DNA of 64,000 nt from Acidovorax sp. GW101-3H11. Lineage in GTDB: Bacteria > Pseudomonadota > Gammaproteobacteria > Burkholderiales > Burkholderiaceae_C. The stretch covers positions 339,686-403,685 of the forward strand of contig NZ_LUKZ01000001.1 in assembly GCF_001633105.1 (NCBI RefSeq), written 5' to 3'. How positions within the stretch are numbered: the stretch's first letter is position 1; each line of letters starts with the position of its first letter. Shown here piece after piece: positions 18,167-29,569 of this stretch. The notes under the pieces were generated by a model. That model was not told the origin of the DNA. It saw only the letters and a program-made list of their open reading frames with translations, and did no database searches. Both the position numbers and the translations under genes were made by a program.

Positions 18167-19207
18167 CTATGCCTGCTCAAAGCCATCCAGCACATTGACG
18201 GCGTTGGTCCCCAGCTCAGCGGCGGCATACCCGCCCTCCAGCACAAACATGGTGGGCAGCCCCAGGCGGGCCAGGCGCCCGCCCAGACGGGTGAAGTCAG
18301 CGGATGCCAGCGCGAAGCGGGAGATCGGGTCACCCTCGAAGGCATCGAGGCCCAGCGAGATCACCAGCGCATCGGCCTGGTAGCCTGCGATGCGGGTACA
18401 GGCCTGCTCCAGGGCGTCGAACCAGGTGGCAGCGCTGGTGCCTGCAGGCAGCGGCAGGTTCAGGTTGTAGCCCGTCCCCTTGGCCTCCCCCACTTCGTCC
18501 GCATGCCCCAGGTAGAACGGGTATTCCGTGCGCGGGTCGCCATGGAGGCTGACGAAAAGCACATCGTCGCGGGCGTAGAAGATGCTCTGCGTGCCGTTGC
18601 CATGGTGGTAGTCCACATCCAGCAAGGCCACGCGCCGGGCGCCCTGGTTGCGCAATGCCTGCGCTGCCACGGCGGCGTTGTTCAAGAAGCAGTAGCCGCC
18701 CATGAAGTCGGGGCCCGCGTGGTGGCCGGGCGGCCGCGTGCAGCAAAAGGCGGCGCGGGCGCCCTGCGCCACGCGCGCGGCCGCGCTCGCAGCGCCATCG
18801 GCACCGGCCTTGGCCGCCGCCCAGGTGCCTACAGCCATGGGCGTGCCGTTGTCCATGGAATACAGCCCCAGCCGGGCCACAAAGTTGTCTGGCTCGACAT
18901 CGCTGCGCAGCGTGCGCACTGGCCAGACGGAGGGAAATGGCTGAATCGTTGCATTGGCAACAGGGTCCAGCGCCAGCCACTGCTGCCAGGCGGTCTGCAA
19001 AAAGGCGAGGTAGCGCGGTGCATGCACCTGGGCCAGCACGGGGCTGCTGTCCACATCCGGTGCCACCATGCCGTGGCCGCGCGCGCGCAGGGCCTCTTCC
19101 ACATAGTCCACCCGCGCGGGTTTCTCGAAACAGGGCACCCGCTCGCCCCGGAAGAATTCATGGACGGGAGCATGCCCCTGGTGCAGGGGATTGTGGAAAG
19201 TGATCAT
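18167..19207 (-). CDS. Histone-deacetylase-family amidohydrolase (acetylpolyamine-type)
   Basis: A 346-residue zinc hydrolase of the arginase/deacetylase fold, which removes acetyl groups from polyamines or acyl-lysines. The zinc and catalytic motifs are TRPPGHHAG, GGYCFLNNAAVAAQAL and DVDYHHGNGTQSIF, and the C-terminal VISLGLDAFEGDP carries a metal Asp. The start at 19207 begins MITFHNPLHQGH, as in HdaH-like bacterial homologs. An open extension upstream is GC-rich and not family-like. It is 48 bp from the downstream flavoprotein start (18118), so co-transcription is likely. Confidence 0.9.
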   Translation of the reverse strand: MITFHNPLHQGHAPVHEFFRGERVPCFEKPARVDYVEEALRARGHGMVAPDVDSSPVLAQVHAPRYLAFLQTAWQQWLALDPVANATIQPFPSVWPVRTLRSDVEPDNFVARLGLYSMDNGTPMAVGTWAAAKAGADGAASAAARVAQGARAAFCCTRPPGHHAGPDFMGGYCFLNNAAVAAQALRNQGARRVALLDVDYHHGNGTQSIFYARDDVLFVSLHGDPRTEYPFYLGHADEVGEAKGTGYNLNLPLPAGTSAATWFDALEQACTRIAGYQADALVISLGLDAFEGDPISRFALASADFTRLGGRLARLGLPTMFVLEGGYAAAELGTNAVNVLDGFEQA

Positions 19208-19333
19208 GGGGTTGGCGCCAGCAAGCAGTGGGGAAAAGCGCAGCGGGCACGCGCCGCTGCAATCCGTCAAGCCCACCACTGTAGCGGCTTGGCAAGGCGC
19301 GCCAGCCAAGTGGCACCCGCATGCCCGCAGGCA

Positions 19334-19371
19334 AGAAAAAACCCCTGCGGATCAGAAATCTGCAGGGGTTT
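19334..19371 (-). terminator. Terminator after the tRNA-Val pair
   Basis: On the minus strand AACCCCTGC and GCAGGGGTT form a 9-bp stem with a loop of about 13 bases, followed by TTTTTTCTT. It lies 6 bases beyond the CCA end of the second tRNA in transcription order. Confidence 0.8.
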
Positions 19372-19376
19372 GGTGT

Positions 19377-19451
19377 TGGTGGGTGATACATGGATCGAAC
19401 ATGTGACCCCTGCCGTGTGAAGGCAGTGCTCTACCGCTGAGCTAATCACCC
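19377..19451 (-). tRNA. tRNA-Val(CAC), second copy in transcription order
   Basis: A 75-base cloverleaf on the minus strand. The acceptor GGGTGAT pairs with ATCACCC. The D-arm is GCTCAGCGGTAGAGC, the anticodon stem CTGCC/GGCAG encloses TTCACAC (anticodon CAC), and the T-arm loop is TTCGATC. Discriminator A and an encoded CCA follow. It is nearly identical to the copy at 19502-19576. Confidence 0.95.
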
Positions 19452-19501
19452 GTCGCACCCGCCTTGAAGCAAGGCCGTAGCGCGAAAGTCTGTCAAAAGC
19501 G

Positions 19502-19576
19502 TGGTAGGTGATACATGGATCGAACATGTGACCCCTGCCGTGTGAAGGCAGTGCTCTACCGCTGAGCTAATCACCC
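19502..19576 (-). tRNA. tRNA-Val(CAC), first copy in transcription order
   Basis: The body is the same as the neighbouring copy (anticodon CAC, encoded CCA), except that the last acceptor base is T. The 1-72 pair is therefore G-U instead of G-C. The two tRNAs are 50 bases apart, downstream of dnaQ on the same strand. Confidence 0.93.
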
Positions 19577-19614
19577 GTGTCGCTGTGACAAGCCTTAGAT
19601 TATGGCACAGCTTT

Positions 19615-20328
19615 TCAGGCCTGCTGAGAAGTTCGCCAAATTGTTTTGCCTCCGCTGGCCTTGTCGATCTGCGTGAGCACCTCGGCATGCGCCGTCTGCT
19701 CCTGCTCGCTGGCGCGCAGCACCGGCAGCACCAGGCCACGCAAATCGATGGCAGCGACCTTCACGCCGTCGGCACCCTCCTGGGCATCGTCGGCCATGAG
19801 CAGTGCGTCCTGCCCGCGCGTGAGGTTGATGTAGACATCGGCCAGCAGCTCGGCATCCAGCAAGGCGCCGTGCAGCGTGCGGCCCGAGTTGTCCACGCCC
19901 AGGCGGTCGCACAGGGCGTCGAGCGAATTGCGCTTGCCCGGGTACATCTCCTTGGCCATGGCCAGCGTGTCGGTCACGCTCTCCACGTAGGTGCGGAACG
20001 CGGGGCGGCCCACCAGCTCCAGCTCCTTGTTCAGAAAGCCCACGTCGAACGCCGCGTTGTGGATGATGATCTCGGCACCCTGCAGGTACTGCAGGATGTC
20101 GTCCACCACCTCGACAAACTTGGGCTTGTCCTTCAGGAACTCGTTGCTGATGCCGTGCACCTTCAGCGCGTCTTCATGGCTGTCGCGGCCCGGGTTGAAG
20201 TACAGGTGCAGGTTGTTGCCGGTGAGCTTGCGGTTGAGCAGCTCCACACAGCCCAGCTCGATGATGCGGTCGCCCCCCTCGGCCGACAGGCCGGTGGTTT
20301 CGGTGTCGAGAACGATCTGCCGTGTCAT
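19615..20328 (-). CDS. dnaQ: DNA polymerase III epsilon subunit (3'-5' proofreading exonuclease)
   Basis: A 237-residue proofreading subunit of the replicase. The DEDDh exonuclease motifs are ExoI VLDTETTGLSAEGGDRIIELG, ExoII IIHNAAFDVGFLN and ExoIIIe HGALLDAELLADVY (His, Asp). The C-terminal tail (alpha-binding) is short but present. It is the last gene after fdx (1 bp gap), so it is probably co-transcribed with the isc-hsc cluster. The two tRNA-Val genes follow 38 bp downstream. Confidence 0.96.
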   Translation of the reverse strand: MTRQIVLDTETTGLSAEGGDRIIELGCVELLNRKLTGNNLHLYFNPGRDSHEDALKVHGISNEFLKDKPKFVEVVDDILQYLQGAEIIIHNAAFDVGFLNKELELVGRPAFRTYVESVTDTLAMAKEMYPGKRNSLDALCDRLGVDNSGRTLHGALLDAELLADVYINLTRGQDALLMADDAQEGADGVKVAAIDLRGLVLPVLRASEQEQTAHAEVLTQIDKASGGKTIWRTSQQA

Positions 20329-20329
20329 T

Positions 20330-20668
20330 TCAATGGTTTTCCTTGGCGTGGTTGATCGTGTACTTGGGGATTTCCACGGTCACGTCGGTTTGCGCCAGGA
20401 TGGCCTGGCACGACAGGCGCGACTGCGGCTCCAGGCCCCAGGCGCGGTCCAGCAGGTCTTCTTCCTCTTCCTCGGCCTCGTTCAGCGAATTCAGCCCCTG
20501 GCGCACGATCACGTGGCAGGTGGTGCAGGCGCAGCTCATGTCGCAGGCGTGCTCGATGTTGATGTGGTTGTCCAGCAGCGCCTCGCAGATCGACGTGCCT
20601 GCGGGGGCCGTGATTTCGGTGCCTGCGGGGCAGTATTCAGGGTGAGGAAGGATCTTGATGACGGGCAT
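20330..20668 (-). CDS. fdx: ISC-type [2Fe-2S] ferredoxin
   Basis: A 112-residue adrenodoxin-type ferredoxin that supplies electrons for cluster assembly by IscS/IscU. Cluster ligands are Cys42, Cys48, Cys51 and Cys87 in HACDMSCACTTC and RLSCQAILAQ, the same positions as in E. coli Fdx. An acidic EAEEEEEDLLD loop precedes the fourth Cys. It lies 43 bp downstream of hscA and 1 bp before dnaQ. Confidence 0.97.
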   Translation of the reverse strand: MPVIKILPHPEYCPAGTEITAPAGTSICEALLDNHINIEHACDMSCACTTCHVIVRQGLNSLNEAEEEEEDLLDRAWGLEPQSRLSCQAILAQTDVTVEIPKYTINHAKENH

Positions 20669-20711
20669 GGGGTGGTCTTTTTTCTTGTTCGGAGAGGTGC
20701 GCTCGGCGGTA

Positions 20712-22583
<1,872 letters not shown>

Positions 22584-22654
22584 GAAATTTCGGGTCTCAA
22601 CGTGGTGGGGCCTGCCGTCACGCAAACAGAGGCCCAGGGGAAAGCAAAACCGCT

Positions 22655-23173
22655 CTATTGTCCCAGTTGCTCTCGGCGACGTTCAATGTCGTCGGCAAAT
22701 CGCGCAATGAACATGAGGGCTCTGACCTGGCGGGCTGCGCCCGCGTAGTCCTGCTGCTGGTCGATGAGCTGCCCGCAATGCGCCAGCGCGTCACGGCGGG
22801 CCTGGCTGACACCGTCATCCAGCGCATCGAATTCGCTCTCGGCACGGGCCTCTTCCAGCGCCTCGCGCCACTCCATCTGCTGCATGAGGAAGGCCGCTGG
22901 CATGGCCGTGTTGTCTTCGGCGTTGATGGGCGCGCCGTGCAGCTCGCACAGATAGGCCGCGCGGCGCATCGGGTCCTTCAGGCGCTGGTAGGCCTCGTTG
23001 ATGCGCACCGACCATTGCATGGCCACGCGCTGCGCGGCCGCGCCCTGCGCCGCAAACTTGTCGGGGTGGGCTTCGCGCTGCAGCTCTTTCCAGCGCGCGT
23101 CGATGGCGCTGCGCTCCTGCGCAAAACGGCGCTCAAGGCCAAACAGTTCAAAGTCGTCGGATTGCAGGTTCAT
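22655..23173 (-). CDS. hscB: Fe-S assembly co-chaperone HscB (J-domain)
   Basis: A 172-residue co-chaperone. The N-terminal J-domain has the HPD motif at 36-38 ([11 protein letters not shown]), and the C-terminal helical bundle that binds IscU follows. The ATG at 23173 begins [13 protein letters not shown], as in the family. An open extension of 16 residues upstream is not conserved. It is separated from iscA by 104 bp that contain a terminator-like hairpin, and from hscA by 71 bp. Confidence 0.95.
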   Translation of the reverse strand: MNLQSDDFELFGLERRFAQERSAIDARWKELQREAHPDKFAAQGAAAQRVAMQWSVRINEAYQRLKDPMRRAAYLCELHGAPINAEDNTAMPAAFLMQQMEWREALEEARAESEFDALDDGVSQARRDALAHCGQLIDQQQDYAGAARQVRALMFIARFADDIERRREQLGQ

Positions 23174-23201
23174 GCGCGAAAGGGGCGAGGCAAAAAGTGC
23201 A

Positions 23202-23240
23202 AGAAAAAACCGCCAGCACAAAGCGCGTTGGCGGTTTCAC
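23202..23240 (-). terminator. Hairpin between iscA and hscB (possible attenuator)
   Basis: On the minus strand AAACCGCCA and TGGCGGTT form an 8- to 9-bp stem with a 13-base loop, followed by TTTTTTCTTGC. It has the form of a Rho-independent terminator but lies inside the isc-hsc gene order. It would therefore lower hscBA-fdx transcription relative to iscRSUA. Confidence 0.65.
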
Positions 23241-23277
23241 GGTGCAGCGCAGCGGGCTGGCGAGCGTTCACACCTTC

Positions 23278-23601
23278 TCAGACGCGGAAGCTCTCCCCAC
23301 AACCGCAGCGGTCACGCTCGTTGGGGTTGTTGAACTTGAAGCCTTCGTTCAGGCCCTCGCGCACAAAGTCCAGCTCGGTGCCATCGATGTAGGCCAGGCT
23401 TTTGGGGTCGATGAGCACCTTGACGCCGTGGTTTTCAAACACGATGTCCTCAGGCTCGCTGTCGTCCACATACTCCAGCTTGTAGGCAAGCCCCGAGCAG
23501 CCGGTCGTCTTGACCCCCAGGCGCACGCCCAGGCCCTTGCCTCGGCGGGCAAGATAGCGGTTGACGTGCCGTGCAGCGGCTTCTGTCAGCGTGATGGCCA
23601 T
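23278..23601 (-). CDS. iscA: A-type iron-sulfur carrier IscA
   Basis: A 107-residue A-type carrier that helps deliver [4Fe-4S] clusters. The three invariant cysteines are Cys35 (TTGCSGLAY) and Cys99/Cys101 (RCGCGESF). It begins [13 protein letters not shown]. It is last of iscRSUA, 15 bp after iscU, and is followed by the hairpin at 23202-23240. Confidence 0.97.
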   Translation of the reverse strand: MAITLTEAAARHVNRYLARRGKGLGVRLGVKTTGCSGLAYKLEYVDDSEPEDIVFENHGVKVLIDPKSLAYIDGTELDFVREGLNEGFKFNNPNERDRCGCGESFRV

Positions 23602-23616
23602 ATCGCTCTCGGTGGA

Positions 23617-24021
23617 TCAGGCTGCGGTGGCGGCAGTGGCTGCGTGCTTGGTCTTGTAGTCCAGCACGGCCGCCTTGATGGCGTCTTCGGCCAGGATGGA
23701 GCAGTGCACCTTCACGGGCGGCAGGGCCAGTTCTTCGGCGATTTCGCTGTTCTTGAGCGCTGCCGCTTCGTCCAGCGTCTTGCCCTTGACCCACTCGGTC
23801 ACGAGCGATGACGAGGCAATGGCCGAACCGCAGCCGTAGGTCTTGAAACGCGCGTCTTCGATCACGCCGGTCGCGGGGTTCACCTTGATCTGCAGCTTCA
23901 TCACGTCGCCGCAGGCGGGCGCGCCCACCATGCCGGTGCCCACCGAATCGTCACCCTTGTCGAAGGAACCCACGTTGCGGGGGTTTTCGTAATGGTCAAC
24001 CACTTTTTCTGAGTAAGCCAT
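23617..24021 (-). CDS. iscU: Fe-S cluster scaffold IscU
   Basis: A 134-residue scaffold. Conserved cysteines are Cys37 (GAPACGDVM), Cys64 (YGCGSAIASS) and Cys107, with Asp39 and His106. The HscA recognition motif LPPVK is at 100-104. The Ala/Thr-rich tail is typical of betaproteobacteria. It lies 39 bp after iscS. Confidence 0.98.
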   Translation of the reverse strand: MAYSEKVVDHYENPRNVGSFDKGDDSVGTGMVGAPACGDVMKLQIKVNPATGVIEDARFKTYGCGSAIASSSLVTEWVKGKTLDEAAALKNSEIAEELALPPVKVHCSILAEDAIKAAVLDYKTKHAATAATAA

Positions 24022-24060
24022 GATGTGTACCTCTTCAATGCTTCAAAAATCTTCGGGGAT

Positions 24061-25281
24061 TCAGTGCGCAGCCCACTGGATGGTGCTGATGTCGATGCCG
24101 TCCTTGTACATCTCCCACAGCGGGCTCAGTTCGCGCAGGCGGGCCACGTTCTCGCGGATGGTGGAGATCGCGTAGTCGATCTCTTCCTCGGTCGTGAAAC
24201 GGCCGATGGTCATGCGCAGGCTGCTGTGGGCCAGCTCATCGCTGCGGCCCAGGGCGCGCAGCACATAGCTGGGCTCCAGGCTGGCCGAGGTGCAGGCTGA
24301 ACCCGACGACACCGCCAAGCCCTTGATGCCCATGATGAGCGACTCGCCTTCGACGTAGTTGAAGCTCATGTTCAGGTTTTGTGGCACGCGGCGCTCCATG
24401 CTGCCGTTGATGAACACCTGTTCGATGTCCTTCAAACCGTCCAGAAGCCGTTGCTGCAGCGCGTGGGCCTTGGCGTTGGATTCGGGCATTTCTTCCTTGG
24501 CGATGCGGAAGGCCTCGCCCATGCCCACGATCTGGTGCGTGGGCAAGGTGCCCGAGCGCATGCCGCGCTCGTGGCCACCACCGTGCATCTGCGCTTCCAG
24601 GCGCACGCGGGGCTTGCGGCGCACATACAGCGCACCCACGCCCTTGGGGCCATAGGTCTTGTGGGCCGTCATGCTCATCAGATCGACGGGCAAGGTGGCC
24701 ATGTCGATGGCAATGCGGCCCGTGGCCTGAGCGGCATCCACGTGCAGCAGGATGCCCTTTTCTCGGCACAGCGCGCCGATGGCGGGGATGTCCTGGATCA
24801 CGCCGATTTCGTTGTTCACGAACAGGATGCTCACCAGGATGGTGTCGGGGCGGATGGCCGCCTTGAGCGCATCCATGTTGACCAGACCGTCTTCCTGCAC
24901 ATCGAGGTAGGTGGCTTCAAAACCCTGGCGCTCCAGCTCGCGCATGGTGTCCAGCACGGCCTTGTGCTCGGTCTTGAGGGTGATGAGGTGCTTGCCCTTG
25001 CCTTTGTAGAACTGGGCAGCGCCCTTCAGGGCGAGGTTGATGGACTCGGTGGCGCCACTGGTCCAGACGATTTCGCGAGGGTCTGCACCGATCAGGTCGG
25101 CCACCTGAACACGCGCCTTCTCGATGGCCTCTTCGGCCTCCCAGCCCCAGGCATGGCTGCGCGATGCCGCGTTGCCGAAATGCTCACGCAGCCACGGGAT
25201 CATGGCGTCCACCACACGGGGGTCCACCGGGGTCGTGGCGCCATAGTCGAGATAGATGGGGAAGTGCGGGGTCATGTCCAT
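24061..25281 (-). CDS. iscS: Cysteine desulfurase IscS
   Basis: A 406-residue PLP enzyme that takes sulfur from cysteine for Fe-S clusters and tRNA thiolation. It begins with the family signature [16 protein letters not shown]. The PLP Lys208 is in [11 protein letters not shown], and the active-site loop Cys330 is in [16 protein letters not shown]. The C-terminal IscU-binding tail ends TIQWAAH. It lies 113 bp downstream of iscR, a gap that contains a GCCGACCC/GGGTCGGC stem at about 25365-25385 with no T-run. Confidence 0.98.
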   Translation of the reverse strand: MDMTPHFPIYLDYGATTPVDPRVVDAMIPWLREHFGNAASRSHAWGWEAEEAIEKARVQVADLIGADPREIVWTSGATESINLALKGAAQFYKGKGKHLITLKTEHKAVLDTMRELERQGFEATYLDVQEDGLVNMDALKAAIRPDTILVSILFVNNEIGVIQDIPAIGALCREKGILLHVDAAQATGRIAIDMATLPVDLMSMTAHKTYGPKGVGALYVRRKPRVRLEAQMHGGGHERGMRSGTLPTHQIVGMGEAFRIAKEEMPESNAKAHALQQRLLDGLKDIEQVFINGSMERRVPQNLNMSFNYVEGESLIMGIKGLAVSSGSACTSASLEPSYVLRALGRSDELAHSSLRMTIGRFTTEEEIDYAISTIRENVARLRELSPLWEMYKDGIDISTIQWAAH

Positions 25282-25394
25282 GGCTGGCTCAGTAAGGGTG
25301 TCTGGCTGGCAGATTTACGAGAAAAAGGTCGATGTTCAGAAAATCGCGTTCAGGGCGGTGCCGACCCCAAGGGTCGGCGCGGGCTCTGCGGGTG

Positions 25395-25931
25395 TCAGGA
25401 TTTCGCGAAAACGTTGCCCAGCGCAAACACCGAATTAGGGGCGTTGACGCGAATGGGCTTGACCACGGGTGTCGTCGAGATCGCGCGGCGCACCACGGGT
25501 TTGTCTTCGATCTGTACGCCCTTGGCGAGTTGTTCGTCCACGAGTTTTTGCAGGGTCACGGAGTCGAGGAACTCCACCATGCGCTGGTTGAGCGAGGCCC
25601 ACAGCTCGTGCGTCATGCAGCGGCCGGCTTCGCCCAGGCAGTTTTCCTTGCCACCGCACTGCGTGGCGTCAATCGGCTCGTCCACCGACACAATGATGTC
25701 GGCCACCGTGATGTCGCCTGCCTTGCGGGCCAGGGTGTAGCCGCCGCCGGGGCCACGGGTGGATTCCACCAGTTCATGGCGGCGCAGCTTGCCAAAAAGC
25801 TGTTCGAGGTAGGACAGCGAAATCTGCTGGCGCTGGCTGATCGCAGCCAAGGTGACGGGGCCGTTGTTCTGACGCAGTGCCAGGTCAATCATGGCAGTGA
25901 CCGCAAAACGGCCTTTGGTGGTGAGACGCAT
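25395..25931 (-). CDS. iscR: Fe-S-dependent transcription regulator IscR (Rrf2 family)
   Basis: A 178-residue Rrf2-type winged-helix regulator that represses the isc operon when holding a [2Fe-2S] cluster. The start MRLTTKGRFAVTAMIDLA and the recognition helix ISLSYLEQLFGKLRR are typical. Ligands Cys92, Cys98, Cys105 and His108 are seen in QCGGKENCLGEAGRCMTH. It is first of the operon, preceded by a promoter with an IscR-like site. Confidence 0.97.
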   Translation of the reverse strand: MRLTTKGRFAVTAMIDLALRQNNGPVTLAAISQRQQISLSYLEQLFGKLRRHELVESTRGPGGGYTLARKAGDITVADIIVSVDEPIDATQCGGKENCLGEAGRCMTHELWASLNQRMVEFLDSVTLQKLVDEQLAKGVQIEDKPVVRRAISTTPVVKPIRVNAPNSVFALGNVFAKS

Positions 25932-26080
25932 TGCAAGCTCCTTGTGCTGAGGCTCGTTCGTTAAAGAAACTGCCTGCGCTGGCTAGTGGTCAGCACGGGC
26001 ACCGTCTCCGCCCCTTACTCCACACAGCGGTCTGCGCGGAGCCCTTCATCGTTGGGCTTTGTTCTTGAGTGTTTTGTGCA

Positions 26081-26115
26081 AGTATAACACAAATCCCTAT
26101 TGAATTTGTCGGGAT
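26081..26115 (-). promoter_or_regulatory. iscR promoter with type-1-like IscR site
   Basis: On the minus strand ATCCCGACAAATTCAATAGG then GAT (26115-26093) resembles the type 1 IscR consensus, with ATCCC/GGGAT as dyad arms. It is followed by TATACT (26086-26081) as a -10 box. The site covers the expected -35 region, as in autoregulated isc promoters. The transcript would have a leader of about 140 bases to the iscR start. Confidence 0.65.
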
Positions 26116-26175
26116 AAAAAACCAACAGGTCGCAATTTGGTCTGGATTGTATTTTTTGGCCTTTCACCACCCCGA

Positions 26176-28266
26176 TCACAAGGCCACCGAGTCGCCTCCG
26201 TGTGCGCCAAACGCCTGGTCTTTGAGCCTTGTCAGCTGGTCGCGCACCCGTGCGGCCTGCTCGAACTCCAGGTTGCGTGCATGCTCCAGCATGAGCTTTT
26301 CCAGCCGCTTGATCTCGCGCGCCACATCCTTCTCGGACATGTCCTCCACCTTCGCGCGCTGCAGGGCTTCCTGCTCCAGCCGCTCGGCGTCCTTGCCCGC
26401 TTTTTCGCTGTAGACCCCGTCAATCAGGTCTCTTACCCGCTTGACAATGCTGCGCGGTGTGATCCCGTGTTCCTCGTTGTGTGCAATCTGCTTGATGCGG
26501 CGGCGTTCCGTCTCGCCCATGGCTTTTTTCATGGACTCAGTGATGCGGTCGGCGTACAGGATGGCCTTGCCATTAAGGTTACGCGCCGCACGGCCAATGG
26601 TCTGGATCAGGCTGCGCTCGGCGCGCAGGAAGCCTTCCTTGTCGGCATCCAGGATCGCCACCAGCGACACCTCGGGGATGTCCAGCCCCTCGCGCAGCAG
26701 GTTGATGCCCACCAGCACATCAAACGCGCCCAGACGCAGGTCGCGGATGATTTCCACGCGCTCCACGGTGTCCACATCGCTGTGCAGGTAGCGCACCTTC
26801 ACGCCGTTGTCGGTGAGGTAGTCGGTCAGCTGCTCGGCCATGCGCTTGGTCAGCGTGGTGATAAGCACACGCTCCTCTTTCTCCACCCGGATGCGGATCT
26901 CCTGCAGCACATCGTCCACCTGGTGGGTGGCGGGGCGCACCTCCACGATCGGGTCCACCAGGCCGGTGGGGCGCACCACCTGGTCCACGATCTGGCCGGA
27001 ATGGGTCCGCTCATAGTCCGCCGGCGTGGCGGTGACAAAAATCACCTGCCGCATGCGCTGCTCGAACTCCTCGAACTTGAGCGGCCGGTTGTCCAGCGCC
27101 GAGGGTAGCCGAAAGCCGTACTCGACCAGCGTGGTCTTGCGCGCGCGGTCGCCGTTGTACATGGCGCTGAGCTGGCCGATCATCTGGTGGCTTTCGTCCA
27201 GGAACATCAGCGCATCGCGGGGCATGTAGTCCGTCAGCGTGCTGGGCGGATCGCCGGGCGCGGCGCCCGACAGGTGCTGGGTGTAGTTCTCGATGCCCTT
27301 GCAGTGCCCTACTTCGCTGAGCATCTCCAGGTCAAAGCGTGTGCGCTGCTCCAGGCGCTGGGCCTCCACCAACTTGCCGTCGGCCACCAACTGCTGCAGG
27401 CGTTCGGCCAGCTCGATCTTGATGGTCTCCACCGCCGCCAGCACCTTGTCGCGCGGGGTGACGTAGTGGCTGCTGGGGTAGACAGTGAAGCGCGGGATCT
27501 TCTGCTTGACGCGCCCCGTGAGCGGGTCGAACAGCTGCAGGCTTTCCACCTCGTCGTCGAACAGCTCGATGCGGATCGCCAGCTCGGAATGCTCGGCCGG
27601 AAACACGTCAATCGTGTCGCCCCGCACGCGGAACTTGCCGCGCGAAAAGTCCGCCTCGTTGCGCTGGTACTGCATGCGGATCAGCTGGGCAATCACGTCG
27701 CGCTGCCCCAGCTTGTCGCCCACGCGCAGCGTCATCACCATGCGGTGGTAGCTCTCGGGCTCGCCAATGCCATAGATGGCCGACACCGTGGCCACAATCA
27801 CCACGTCCTTGCGCTCCATCAGGCTCTTGGTGCACGAGAGCCGCATCTGCTCGATGTGCTCGTTGATGGCGCTGTCCTTCTCGATGAACAGGTCGCGCTG
27901 TGGCACATACGCCTCGGGCTGGTAGTAGTCGTAATAGCTCACGAAATACTCCACGGCGTTCTTGGGGAAGAACTCGCGAAACTCGCTGTAGAGCTGCGCT
28001 GCCAGCGTCTTGTTGGGCGCAAAGATGATGGCCGGGCGGCCCATGCGCGCGATCACGTTGGCCATGGTGAAGGTCTTGCCCGAGCCCGTCACACCCAGCA
28101 GGGTCTGAAAAGTCTCCCCGTCATTGAGGCCCTCCACCAGCTTGGCAATGGCCTCGGGCTGGTCGCCTGCAGGCGGGTACGGCTGGAACAGCTCAAAGGG
28201 AGAGTCGGGGAAATGGACGAACTCGCCGTCTTGCTTTTCAGTTATGACTTCGGTGATATCTGGCAT
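26176..28266 (-). CDS. uvrB: Excinuclease ABC subunit B
   Basis: A 696-residue damage-verification helicase of nucleotide excision repair. Walker A is GVTGSGKTF. The beta-hairpin segment is [32 protein letters not shown] is the Walker B region, and helicase motifs V/VI follow ([23 protein letters not shown]). The C-terminal UVR motif that binds UvrC covers about 640-675 ([20 protein letters not shown]). The gene ends about 60 bp from the iscR promoter. No LexA box was found upstream. Confidence 0.98.
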   Translation of the reverse strand: MPDITEVITEKQDGEFVHFPDSPFELFQPYPPAGDQPEAIAKLVEGLNDGETFQTLLGVTGSGKTFTMANVIARMGRPAIIFAPNKTLAAQLYSEFREFFPKNAVEYFVSYYDYYQPEAYVPQRDLFIEKDSAINEHIEQMRLSCTKSLMERKDVVIVATVSAIYGIGEPESYHRMVMTLRVGDKLGQRDVIAQLIRMQYQRNEADFSRGKFRVRGDTIDVFPAEHSELAIRIELFDDEVESLQLFDPLTGRVKQKIPRFTVYPSSHYVTPRDKVLAAVETIKIELAERLQQLVADGKLVEAQRLEQRTRFDLEMLSEVGHCKGIENYTQHLSGAAPGDPPSTLTDYMPRDALMFLDESHQMIGQLSAMYNGDRARKTTLVEYGFRLPSALDNRPLKFEEFEQRMRQVIFVTATPADYERTHSGQIVDQVVRPTGLVDPIVEVRPATHQVDDVLQEIRIRVEKEERVLITTLTKRMAEQLTDYLTDNGVKVRYLHSDVDTVERVEIIRDLRLGAFDVLVGINLLREGLDIPEVSLVAILDADKEGFLRAERSLIQTIGRAARNLNGKAILYADRITESMKKAMGETERRRIKQIAHNEEHGITPRSIVKRVRDLIDGVYSEKAGKDAERLEQEALQRAKVEDMSEKDVAREIKRLEKLMLEHARNLEFEQAARVRDQLTRLKDQAFGAHGGDSVAL

Positions 28267-28372
28267 GGGACGTGGTCAACGGGTCGGGCAGACGGGCCGC
28301 TAAAATCGGCGGAACCCGGCACAGTACACCACGCCCGGATTCTTCGCTACTGACAACCTTTCAAGGATTTTC

Positions 28373-29569
28373 ATGTCTCTGTTCACCGCCGTCGAAATGG
28401 CCCCCCGCGACCCCATCCTGGGCCTCAACGAGCAATTCAACGCCGACACCAACCCCAACAAGGTCAACCTGGGCGTCGGCGTTTATTTCGACGACAACGG
28501 CAAGCTGCCCCTGCTGCAATGTGTGCAGGCCGCAGAAAAGACCATGATGTCCACCCCCACGGCCCGTGGCTACCTGCCTATCGACGGCATCGTGGCTTAT
28601 GACAACGCCGTCAAGAGCCTGGTGTTCGGTGCCGACAGCGAACCCGTGACGTCCGGCCGCGTGGCCACCGTGCAAGCCATCGGCGGCACCGGCGGCCTGA
28701 AGATCGGTGCTGACTTCCTGAAGAAGGTCAGCCCCAGTGCCAAGGTACTGATCTCCGACCCCAGCTGGGAAAACCACCGCGCGCTGTTCACCAACGCCGG
28801 TTTTGAAGTCGATACCTACGCGTACTACGACGCCGAAAAGCGCGGCGTGAACTTCGAAGGCTTCCTGGCCAGCCTGAACGCTGCGGCCCCCGGCACCATC
28901 GTTGTGCTGCACGCCTGCTGCCACAACCCCACCGGCTACGACATCACCGCCGCCCAGTGGGACCAGGTCATCGCCGCCGTCAAAGCCAAGGGCCTGACCC
29001 CTTTCCTGGACATGGCCTACCAGGGCTTCGGCCACGGCATCGCCGAAGACGGCGCTGTGATCGGCAAGTTTGTGGCCGCTGGCCTGAACTTCTTCGTCTC
29101 CACCTCGTTCTCCAAGAGCTTCAGCCTGTACGGCGAGCGCGTCGGCGGCCTGTCGGTGCTGTGCGCCGACAAGGAAGAAGCCAGCCGCGTGCTGAGCCAG
29201 CTCAAGATCGTGATCCGCACCAACTACTCCAACCCACCCATCCACGGTGGCGCAGTGGTGGCCGCCGTGCTGAACAACCCCGAGCTGCGTGCGATGTGGG
29301 AACAAGAACTGGCCGAAATGCGCGTGCGCATCAAGGCCATGCGCCAGAAGCTGGTCGATGGCCTGAAGGCCGCTGGTGTGAAGCAGGACATGAGCTTCAT
29401 CACCACCCAGATCGGCATGTTCAGCTACTCCGGCCTGTCCAAGGACCAGATGGTGCGCCTGCGCAATGAGTTCGGCGTGTACGGCACCGATACCGGCCGC
29501 ATGTGCGTCGCGGCCTTGAACAGCAAGAACATCGACTACGTCTGCCAAGCCATTGCAAAGGTCGTCTGA
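28373..29569 (+). CDS. Aspartate/aromatic-amino-acid aminotransferase
   Basis: A 398-residue class I PLP aminotransferase of the AspC/TyrB group. The first residues MSLFTAVEMAPRDPILGLNE, the substrate-region GRVATVQAIGGTGGL, HACCHNPTGYD and the PLP Lys in STSFSKSFSLYGERVG are diagnostic. The C-terminal GMFSYSGLS carries the substrate-carboxylate Arg region further on. It swaps amino groups between aspartate or aromatic amino acids and 2-oxoglutarate; TyrB and AspC cannot be told apart by eye. A Shine-Dalgarno AAGGAT precedes the start, and the gene is divergent from uvrB. Confidence 0.95.
   Translation: MSLFTAVEMAPRDPILGLNEQFNADTNPNKVNLGVGVYFDDNGKLPLLQCVQAAEKTMMSTPTARGYLPIDGIVAYDNAVKSLVFGADSEPVTSGRVATVQAIGGTGGLKIGADFLKKVSPSAKVLISDPSWENHRALFTNAGFEVDTYAYYDAEKRGVNFEGFLASLNAAAPGTIVVLHACCHNPTGYDITAAQWDQVIAAVKAKGLTPFLDMAYQGFGHGIAEDGAVIGKFVAAGLNFFVSTSFSKSFSLYGERVGGLSVLCADKEEASRVLSQLKIVIRTNYSNPPIHGGAVVAAVLNNPELRAMWEQELAEMRVRIKAMRQKLVDGLKAAGVKQDMSFITTQIGMFSYSGLSKDQMVRLRNEFGVYGTDTGRMCVAALNSKNIDYVCQAIAKVV

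Noticed and set aside
25365-25385. GCCGACCC/GGGTCGGC stem between iscR and iscS as a terminator
   Set aside because: There is no T-run on either strand, so it is not listed as a terminator; it could be an mRNA structure.
28267-28372. LexA box before uvrB
   Set aside because: No CTGT-N8-ACAG is present in the region.
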